A stretch of DNA of 64,000 nucleotides from positions 1 through 64,000 of the forward strand of contig JADJFK010000001.1 of NCBI GenBank assembly GCA_016708585.1. The letters run 5' to 3'. A program made the translations under genes and the position numbers. Shown here in pieces: positions 61,265-64,000 of this stretch. The notes beneath the pieces were generated by a model, which did no database searches, was not told the DNA's origin, and worked only from the letters and a program-made list of their open reading frames with translations. Positions within the stretch are counted from its first letter, which is position 1. Every line of letters starts with the position of its first letter. This DNA is from Sulfuritalea sp. GTDB taxonomy: Bacteria > Pseudomonadota > Gammaproteobacteria > Burkholderiales > Rhodocyclaceae.

Positions 61265-62512
61265 ATGAACCCTGCCCCGTCCTCCCCGCCCCTCGACCCG
61301 GCGCGCGAACGCGCGCTGCTGGTGACGCTGGCCGGGATCCAGTTCGCGCACATCCTCGACTTCATGATCATGATGCCGCTGGGCCCGATCCTGATGCGGG
61401 AATTCGGCGTCGGCACCCGCGAGTTCGGCCTGCTGGTGTCGTCCTACACCTTTTCCGCGGCCTGCACCGGCCTGCTGGCGGCGACCTTCGTCGACCGCTT
61501 CGAGCGCAAGCGCCTGCTGCTGGCCATGTTCGCCCTGTTCGCGGTGGCCACGCTGGCCTGCGGCCTGGCGCAGGGTTACTGGACGCTGCTGATTGCGCGC
61601 GGCACGGCGGGCGCCTTCGGCGGCGTGCTCGGCTCGATGGTGCAGACCATGGTCGGCGACCTGATCCCCTTCGAGCGCCGCGGCCGCGCCAGCGGCACCG
61701 TGATGTCGGCCTTCTCGCTGTCGACCGTGGCCGGCGTGCCGCTGTCGCTCTATCTCGCCAACCAGTTCGGCTGGCGCTCGCCGTTCTTTTTCATCGCGCT
61801 GCTGGCCTGCGGCTTTTTGCTGCTGGGCTGGAAAATGCTGCCCGAGTTGCGCGGGCACCTGCCGACGGCCACCGTCAGCGAGACCGAGCGCGCGCATCCG
61901 CTGGCGGCCATGGCGGCGGTGCTGCGCGACCGCAACCACCTGCGCGCGCTGCTGTTCATGGCCCTGATCATGGTCTCGGGCTTTTGCGTGATTCCCTACA
62001 TCACGATTTACCTGACGGCGAATGTCGGCGTCCGCCTGGAGGACATTCCGCTGGTCTACCTGTGCGGCGGCTGCGCCACCTTCTTCACCTCGCGCCTGGT
62101 GGGGCGCCTGGCCGACCGCTACGGCAAGGTGCGCACCTACCGCGCGATGGCGCTGTGCTCGATGCTGCCGCTGCTGGTGCAGACCCACCTGTGGCCGGTG
62201 GCGCTGTGGGTCGCCGTGTTCTGGTCGACCGTGTTCTTCATCTTCGTCCCGGGACGCATGGTGCCGGCCATGGCGATCGTCACCTCCGCCGTGCAGCCGC
62301 GCCTGCGCGGCACCTTCCTCTCGATGAACGGCGCCGTGCAGCAACTGGCCTCGGGCGGCGCCTCATGGCTGGGCGGCGCGATGATCGCCGCCGATGCCTC
62401 GGGACGCATCGCCGGCTACGACCGGGTCGGCTGGCTGGCCGTCGGCGCCACCTGCCTCGCCATCGCCTTCGTCGGCCGCATCCACATGTACACGGGGAAG
62501 CCGCCGGGCTGA
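61265..62512 (+). CDS. MFS transporter (DHA1-like)
   Basis: This 415-residue permease has twelve predicted membrane segments. Motif A-like loops are DRFERKRLL and GRLADRYGKVRTY; the first segment FAHILDFMIMMPLGPILMRE is typical of the DHA1 drug:H+ antiporter branch. The substrate is unknown. The ATG at 61265 was chosen because the conserved part begins soon after it. An upstream in-frame start (61142) would add a non-conserved extension containing the dispersed repeat. Confidence 0.9.
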   Translation: MNPAPSSPPLDPARERALLVTLAGIQFAHILDFMIMMPLGPILMREFGVGTREFGLLVSSYTFSAACTGLLAATFVDRFERKRLLLAMFALFAVATLACGLAQGYWTLLIARGTAGAFGGVLGSMVQTMVGDLIPFERRGRASGTVMSAFSLSTVAGVPLSLYLANQFGWRSPFFFIALLACGFLLLGWKMLPELRGHLPTATVSETERAHPLAAMAAVLRDRNHLRALLFMALIMVSGFCVIPYITIYLTANVGVRLEDIPLVYLCGGCATFFTSRLVGRLADRYGKVRTYRAMALCSMLPLLVQTHLWPVALWVAVFWSTVFFIFVPGRMVPAMAIVTSAVQPRLRGTFLSMNGAVQQLASGGASWLGGAMIAADASGRIAGYDRVGWLAVGATCLAIAFVGRIHMYTGKPPG

Positions 62513-62522
62513 AGCGGGCGGC

Positions 62523-64000
62523 CTATGCCGCCGGCGGGTGCAGCGTCAGGCGCATGTCGACCACGCCGGGGCCGGTCTTCAGGGTGAAGCCGAGCTTGCG
62601 CGCGAGGTCCTGCATGCGCGTGTTTTCGCTCAGGGTTTCACCGCGCAATTCGCCGATGCCGCGGTTGCGCGCGCACGCGATCAGGTTTTCCATCAGGCGC
62701 CGGCCGAGGCCGCCGCCCTTGACGTCGGAGGCGACCAGGATGGCGAACTCGGCCACCGCGTTGTCCGGGTCGGCCACCATGCGCGCCTCGCCCAGCGAGC
62801 GCTCGACGCCGCCGGCGTCGCGCTCGATGGCCACCAGCGCGATCTCGCGGTCGTAGTCGATCTGGGTAAAGCGCGCCAGCTGCGAGCGCGGCAGCTTGCG
62901 CATGGCGCCGAAGAAGCGCATGCGCGAATCCTCGGGGTCGAGCGAGGCGATCAGGTCGGCCAGCGTGGTCTCGTCCTCGGGCCGGATCGGCCGGATCAGC
63001 AGCTTCCTGCCGCGCCAGTCGATCTGCTGTTCGAGTTCGCGCGGGTAGGGGCGGATGGCGAAGCGGCGGAAGCCGGCGTGGCGGCCGCGCGGCTCGACGT
63101 GGATGTGCCGTTCGCGCGCCACCACGCCGCTGGTTTCGACGTGGATCGGGTCGAGTTCGACGGCGGTGACTTCGTCGATGTCGGTGAGCAGTTGCGACAG
63201 CCGCACCAGTACCGTCGCCAGCGCGGTTTCCAGGGCTTCGCGTTCTTCCTCCGCGGCCTCGCGGGCGAAGCCGCCGCGGGTGACCAGGTCCATCGCCAGG
63301 CGCCGGTTGAGCGGCGGCAGGGCCACCACGTTGTCGCGGGGGTCGCCGCCGGATGCGCCGAGGTAGATCACCGGCCCGAACACGGCGTCGTCGGCGACGC
63401 CCAGGCGCAGCGGCGGCAGGCCGCTGCGCGCGACGCTGGGCCGCAGGCGGTAGCCGCCGACGCGCACGCCGGGGAATTCGGCGCGGGCGCGGGCGCGCAG
63501 GCCGCGCACGGCGATGCGGATGTCCTCCGGCGAACGCAGCTCGCGCGCCAGCAGCGTGTGCCCGGCATCGCTGGCCAGCGCCAGCGCGATGTCGACCGGA
63601 TAGCCGGCGGCGTCGGCGGCGTCGATCGCGGCGTCGATGTTGCCCGCCGCCACGGCGTCCCCGGATTCGATGCCGTAGGCCAGCAGCAGCTGGCGCGCGC
63701 CGCGCGGCGGCAGCACGCGGGCGCCGGCGGCGAGCGCCTCGGCCACGGCGGCGCGGGCGCCATCGAGGTCGGGGACGAATTCCTCGGTCACCGAGGGCGG
63801 CATCTGCAGCAGCAGCTCGCGGTTGCGCTCGTAATTGACGATGCCGAGGAAGACCCCGATGGCCTTTTCCGGCGAGTCGTGCGCCAGCAATCCCTTGGCG
63901 GCGGCCACCTGCTGCGCTTCCCGCATCGCGCTGCCGCCGACCCAGCAGCTGAAGATGTTCTTGGCGGTCTGCGCCGCCGCGGCGCCGATCGCGGCGGCCA
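62523..64000 (-). CDS. Acyl-CoA synthetase (NDP-forming)-GNAT fusion, partial
   Basis: The gene runs off the right edge of the window; 492 codons are visible. The upstream part (NIFSCWVGGSAMREAQQ, NYERNRELLLQMPPS) continues the CoA-ligase half. The middle (ARQLLLAYGIE, GYPVDIALALASDAGHT) is ATP-grasp-like. The C-terminal GNAT domain (LIRPIRPEDETTLADLIASL, VASDVKGGGLGRRLMENLI) has the acetyl-CoA motif. Proteins of this build are protein lysine acetyltransferases (Pat) that acetylate acetyl-CoA synthetase and other enzymes. An ATG at 63926 exists, but homology extends beyond it, so it is not the start. Confidence 0.88.
   Translation of the reverse strand, partial: AAAIGAAAAQTAKNIFSCWVGGSAMREAQQVAAAKGLLAHDSPEKAIGVFLGIVNYERNRELLLQMPPSVTEEFVPDLDGARAAVAEALAAGARVLPPRGARQLLLAYGIESGDAVAAGNIDAAIDAADAAGYPVDIALALASDAGHTLLARELRSPEDIRIAVRGLRARARAEFPGVRVGGYRLRPSVARSGLPPLRLGVADDAVFGPVIYLGASGGDPRDNVVALPPLNRRLAMDLVTRGGFAREAAEEEREALETALATVLVRLSQLLTDIDEVTAVELDPIHVETSGVVARERHIHVEPRGRHAGFRRFAIRPYPRELEQQIDWRGRKLLIRPIRPEDETTLADLIASLDPEDSRMRFFGAMRKLPRSQLARFTQIDYDREIALVAIERDAGGVERSLGEARMVADPDNAVAEFAILVASDVKGGGLGRRLMENLIACARNRGIGELRGETLSENTRMQDLARKLGFTLKTGPGVVDMRLTLHPPAA

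Overview
The window is high-GC, densely coded DNA from a betaproteobacterium, most likely a Rhodocyclales-type organism. The evidence is a DUF3460 gene, the chromosomal order protein kinase - PP2C phosphatase - rph - rdgB - hemW next to yicC/gmk/rpoZ/spoT, ubiquinone genes (ubiB and a UbiE-like methyltransferase), nodI/nodJ-type ABC genes, NnrS and multihaem cytochromes. Genus cannot be fixed from the sequence alone. No rRNA, tRNA or CRISPR array was seen.

Layout. 1-4971: arsenic resistance operon (arsR, periplasmic rhodanese, arsC, acr3, ArsP-like permease, thioredoxin-like protein, GDCCxxC cysteine-rich protein). 5026-10270 (minus): Type III-like restriction-modification operon with an ORF6N gene between the helicase/nuclease and methyltransferase genes. 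10463-14048: pepN and a UbiE-like methyltransferase. 14219-22401: sensor kinase and sigma54 response regulator, then a textbook sigma54 promoter and a cytochrome operon: an eight-site multihaem lipoprotein, a monohaem cytochrome, a nine-site multihaem/cytochrome b fusion and a second monohaem cytochrome. 22530-25993 (minus side): a 142-bp MITE, DUF3460, spoT, rpoZ, gmk. 26058-31943: copper-uptake island (DUF2946, Crp/Fnr regulator, PCu(A)C chaperone, TonB-ExbB-ExbD, OprC-like receptor) with FNR-type boxes, lying between gmk and yicC. 32041-40991: yicC, kinase/phosphatase, rph, a PIN toxin-antitoxin pair, rdgB, hemW, a cation antiporter, an mlaF-like ATPase and an intradiol dioxygenase. 41086-54870 (minus): nnrS, diguanylate cyclase, trmB, thiG/thiS, nodJ - higAB - nodI, small enzymes, a J-like/protease fusion, a Na+/solute symporter and ubiB. 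54960-64000: argS reading into a SPOR gene, an SDR, a BtuF-like protein, a PilZ-like protein, an MFS transporter and a partial acyl-CoA synthetase/GNAT gene.

Two features cut across the whole window. First, a dispersed repeat of about 26 bp (core GTCGGCGCCGGCGACACGG) occurs at least 19 times, about half of them inside genes, where it nearly always reads as one of two short peptides. Second, four genes (oprC-like, nodJ, the SPOR gene, the PilZ-like gene) are frame-disrupted at simple-sequence tracts, and argS has lost its stop codon. Phase variation, decay and sequencing error cannot be separated from the sequence alone.
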